Assembly (NCBI GenBank): GCA_002633005.1
Contig: NMRA01000628.1
Location: 166,359-230,358, forward strand
Direction of reading: 5' to 3'
Length of the DNA stretch: 64,000 nt
DNA from: Phoronis australis
Lineage: Eukaryota; Phoronida; Phoronidae
In this document: in pieces, positions 60,079-64,000 of the stretch
Numbering within the stretch: the first letter of the stretch is position 1
Layout: each line of letters starts with the position of its first letter
Notes under the pieces: generated by a model
Told to the model about the DNA's origin: nothing
Seen by the model: only the letters and a program-made list of their open reading frames with translations
Databases searched by the model: none
Program-made: the position numbers and the translations under genes

Positions 60079-63000
60079 CAGATAAGAGCATTTCTTTTCA
60101 ATAGTGCAATTTTTAATTTGAAAATCAGTTTTGCTGAACAAATTGTGGGTATGCACACTTCTGTCTGTACAAAAACCGAATATTTTTTTTGTTTTCTGCA
60201 GTAGTATTCAACTGCGACATGTTTGTCCAACTTCTACAAATTGTCGAACTAACTTTGGGTTTCCTGTAAGAAGAATAACACCGTTAGTTTACAGTAAATC
60301 TATATCCTGGATACTTCACGGGAATTTTTGAGACAGCCTTTGTCTTTATGCAGATATAGTGTATGTATGTAACAATGTCCATCATAACCTTATGTGGCGG
60401 TAAATACTACATCCAAACGGGTAATTCGATAGTGAGGGAACAACAAGTTCAGTCACTGATTCTCCAGCTCAGATTCTACCACGCATATTTTATGATGACT
60501 GGACGAAGTCGTGACTTTGAGAACGTGAACACGCCCATTGGCAGCAGAGTGATTAAAATCCAGGCTAATACACAGCGCATCATAACATACAATGTTACGT
60601 AACCTCAGAATCACCTCATTTATGAAGTTGGACTATGAAAGCGAAGAACTTTTGAGAAACACATTTCTGTTTCATTACTTCCAAATGTTACGCCAAGAAT
60701 AATTGGGCAAAAGAACTTCCTGCCGAAGTAAACCTACGCATGGCATTGACCGTTCTTGGCTACTGTTGCTATGCGATAGAAATACTGAGGTTTGCAATAG
60801 GCAAGCGAGCAGAGAAGGTTAATTGTTGCCAGATAGGCAGAATTCAAATAATAACAGCATTCCGATCAGTGACTGCAAGGTACTGAAAAATACTTTATGT
60901 GGCCAACATTTTCATATGTACTGCACGATTCATTTCAGAAGCATTACATAAAAACACCCAACTAAACCAGGTGAAAACCGGCGAAGGAATTCTGCAGATC
61001 TCGGTATTCGTTAAACACAAGGATAGTTTAAGTGGGAGACGAAATATTCATGGAAAGTCTCTACAAATGTGTGTAAATTTTTGTCTAAATAGTTTAGCAC
61101 CACTTGTAGGTATTCAAATAATCCAGAGGTCAACAACAATCGCTGCAAATGAAAAGTATGCCACAAAACTAAGACAAACAGACAAAATCTAAGTCAGTGG
61201 CCAGGGTCAGGTTTCTTAAAGATATTAATGGCTTTCATATTTTGATATGAGCCAGAGGTTAGACAACGCATAGCCAAAAATATTTTTGTCTTTTGCGTTT
61301 GTCTGTTTTGTGCTTTGTCTATTCGAGGAGATGACAGATTTCTGTCTTTTGTCATGAGTTGTAAACAATTGTTCTGTATTTCAGTCTTACCCTAATGTTC
61401 ATGAAACAGGTTAGGCCATCCACAAACAGATATATGGCCGGAAGTCAAAAGACAAAAAGTCGATAGATTCTTTGAGAAACGGGCATTTGATAAGAAGGAA
61501 ACATGATAAAAATATACATTCATGGCAAACAGTGACACCAAACAGAAAAACAAAACAAATAAATGGAAAAACAATATGTACATTTTACTTGTTTGCAATC
61601 CATACCTTGACTCAGCGATCAGATCAACCGTATCAAGCACAGCCATTTACATAAACTCGAACGTTAACCCGAGAAGGTGGATGTGAATTCCGAAGGTTTA
61701 TCAGACCAATAAAATTCAAGGTTGCCATGGTATCAGGCTCAAATCGCCATGCTTTTCTGCCCAATAGGCGCTGACTTTGTCCTTCACGCACACGCATTCT
61801 GAAAGCAATTTCGCGACGTCCGGTCAAGAGTCTAGCGTGGGTGTTCTACATGTATGTACATGTGCAGTAGGGGTTGGTTTCCTTCTTTGCAGTTCAGGGA
61901 CTTGATGTAATCGTCTCGACGGAGTCGCACAAACTTTTCGAAGCGTGGGTTACACTGAGTATCACTGTTTGACAATTCCTGGCAACCAGTGGTTGGCAGC
62001 ATCCTAATTACTTATTGCTGATTGCCAAATGGGTTGCTTGATTGGGTTGAAAAGTAGGGTGCATTCCATACACCATAGGAAGTCGCGAAGACATGAGACA
62101 ACTCCTACGCTAACATTTTTTTGATTTTATTACCCCAACGCCTAAGCGATTTTAAACCAGACTGTGACTTCCAATCCTTCCTAATCCATTCACAAATTAA
62201 TGTGCTTGGCTTTAGCCGCGCTTCGAAAGAAAACTTAATGGCTAATTTCTCTTGAAATGCATCGAATTTTAAATTTCATAGACGGCTAACAATCACTTTT
62301 CAACTTTAAAAATAGTCATGTTGAACTTATTGTTCGTTTTTTTTCCTTGACCTTTAAACAGGTAGGCTAGGCAAGCACGTTTGTTACGTCCGCAGTTACC
62401 TTTTCCAAAACACATTCGGCCATGCCCATGAATAGCGAGCTACACATTAGCTCACTACAATCTGTGGCGTCCCCATAACCCTCTGATGAGCCGAGGAATT
62501 CGCTGGATACTCTGGGGTGAACAGTGCACGCTTTCACGTCCACTTCCGTTCAAATTCTGTTAGCCTTATGAAGCATGATCACGCAAGACTATCCAGGATC
62601 ATGAAACATTCTCGAGTATGTCAGTAATCTTACTAGCGAACCTTTGCGAAATGGTGACTACTCAAGTAATAGGTCCGTAAGACTGGAGTGATCATTCACC
62701 AGTTCAGCTGTAAAAGAGAAGTTATCATGTTCCCAACCCCTCTGGTATTAAAGGTATTTTAAACTCCAGTCCCGTAGCTAATGCGCGCATCAACCCGGAA
62801 AGCCTAAGGGCAATTTCGTCGCATCACATTCCCTCGGAAGTGTTTCGTTTCTGGGCACGTGAGAACTTCACTCTTATGCAATGAATCATGTGATTTTCAC
62901 AGTGGAGACCTGTTGGACAGACAACCTCCTCTCCAAACCTTAAGATTTTAATATGAAAGCAGGGTGATTTTTATGATGCTTTAAAGAAAATAAGTACGGG

Positions 63001-63484
63001 AAGTATTTTATTTCAAACAATAACCAAAGCAATGTCTTCAGCTTCCGAGTCACGAATGGTAACCTTTGATAATAATTAAAATCTGCCTTTGGGCCTGCTT
63101 TAGTTCCTGGAAAAATACTCAAATTTATCTCATCAAACAAGTAAGGACAAGAAACTTCAAAAACCTCGTATTTAAGTATTCAGAAATTCTAGTGCTTGAA
63201 GCGTTCTTGTCTCGCTTTCGCCAGTGAACGTTGTCTACGGCCAATCGGGCGGTGCGCAGATCAGTGGTATATCTCCTCACCCTCGCTGGTTCCATGCGTG
63301 TCTTCTTGGGGGTACAAGACACGCAGGTATCATTTAGTTCCCCTCGAAAAATTTTTTTACACCGACGTTTATGATCGGCTGGTCGAATTGTCAGCAAGAA
63401 GTGTTCGCTGTGGAAATGGTGACTTATAAGTCCACTAAAGTTCCGGCTGGGTAGCAATTGCTTCAGGTCACTAAAATAAATGAA

Positions 63485-63486
<2 letters not shown>

Positions 63487-63522
<36 letters not shown>
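63487..63522 (+). repeat. ATTG microsatellite
   Basis: Nine perfect ATTG units, preceded by a degenerate TAAATGAATT. Confidence 0.95.
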
Positions 63523-63524
<2 letters not shown>

Positions 63525-64000
63525 AGCGCTTTAGTACGTACAGTAAACGAACAGACATGACCGATGGAGAACATTTAATGTGGATATAGTTTGTGGTATG
63601 TTGTACAGACAATCGGTGATTAATTGGGATATGTTCAAGGATTTTGAATCGGAAAGTTCTGGTTGTGCCTTTTTCATGAGCATATTTCTACCGTCGCTGA
63701 CTTTTGTTTGCATTGTTACCCTGTATTCACACAGGATGAATAACACACCGGTTAAATCGGCCACGCGGCTATTAATCATTACTGCATTGCATAAGAAAAC
63801 TTGATTCCCAAAGATGTTGGCATGGCCAAAAAAAAACGTTCACAGTCCGCCATTTTCTGTCTTTGCGGTAAAGCCAACCAATGACTGCCATGGTTGCCTC
63901 AACCAGTGATAAAACGTGTACTGCTGAGTGATACCTGCGTGTTTTCTAATACATAGCGCACATACAGGGAACCAGCGAGTCTCCTCACCAAGTCTCATGC

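Larger units (their letters stand above)
58535..64000. other. About 5.4 kb without a recognisable gene
   Basis: Only short unrecognised frames (up to 110 codons), one tRNA-like sequence (60.0 kb) and the ATTG microsatellite. Inverted AAGACAAACAGACAAAA-type segments occur at 61,170-61,320. Confidence 0.45.

Overview
This is a piece of nuclear DNA from an animal, very probably a marine invertebrate. The base composition is moderately AT-rich, genes are sparse, introns run to several kilobases, and the interspersed repeats are diverse. The clearest gene is a tandem-C2 (synaptotagmin-like) protein, an animal-type family. I cannot name the phylum or species. The palindromic octamer TACATGTA recurs across the window, and a run of N (about 40,341-41,009) marks a draft-assembly gap.

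Layout. 1-5.1 kb: foldback and unclassified repeats, then two exon-like pieces that together resemble a THAP DNA-binding domain (3,135-3,289 and 4,248-4,335, + strand). 5.2-7 kb: a ~110-bp satellite array split by a foldback-bearing insertion. 7-12.8 kb: copies of a further repeat family, with an intronless 246-codon ORF of unknown function on the minus strand (9,325-10,065). 13.8-21 kb: several inverted-repeat elements, including a well-delimited hAT-like non-autonomous transposon (19,741-20,882, perfect 8-bp target duplication). 21.7-25.2 kb: a tandemly duplicated repeat whose second copy is interrupted by a 5'-truncated LINE with a long reverse-transcriptase ORF and a 14-bp target-site duplication.

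33.2-49.2 kb holds the main gene, on the minus strand. A large first coding exon (transmembrane segment, basic linker, C2A) is followed by a predicted small exon near 38.8 kb and a last exon at 33.2-33.56 kb (C2B second half). The predicted product is about 464 residues. Both C2 domains have lost most acidic residues that bind Ca2+ in classical synaptotagmins. Its introns hold two MITE copies and a ~1.36-kb element with ~165-bp terminal inverted repeats and a partial ORF running into the gap.

49.2-64 kb: no gene that I can support. It carries further MITE copies, a 925-bp element with ~85-bp inverted repeats, minisatellites and simple repeats.

The recurring theme is non-autonomous DNA transposons. 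At least six copies of one short family with CATGCGCGCACC-type ends are present, plus several distinct foldback or long-TIR families. No bacterial operons, CRISPR arrays or rRNA genes are visible, and no intact tRNA gene was found.
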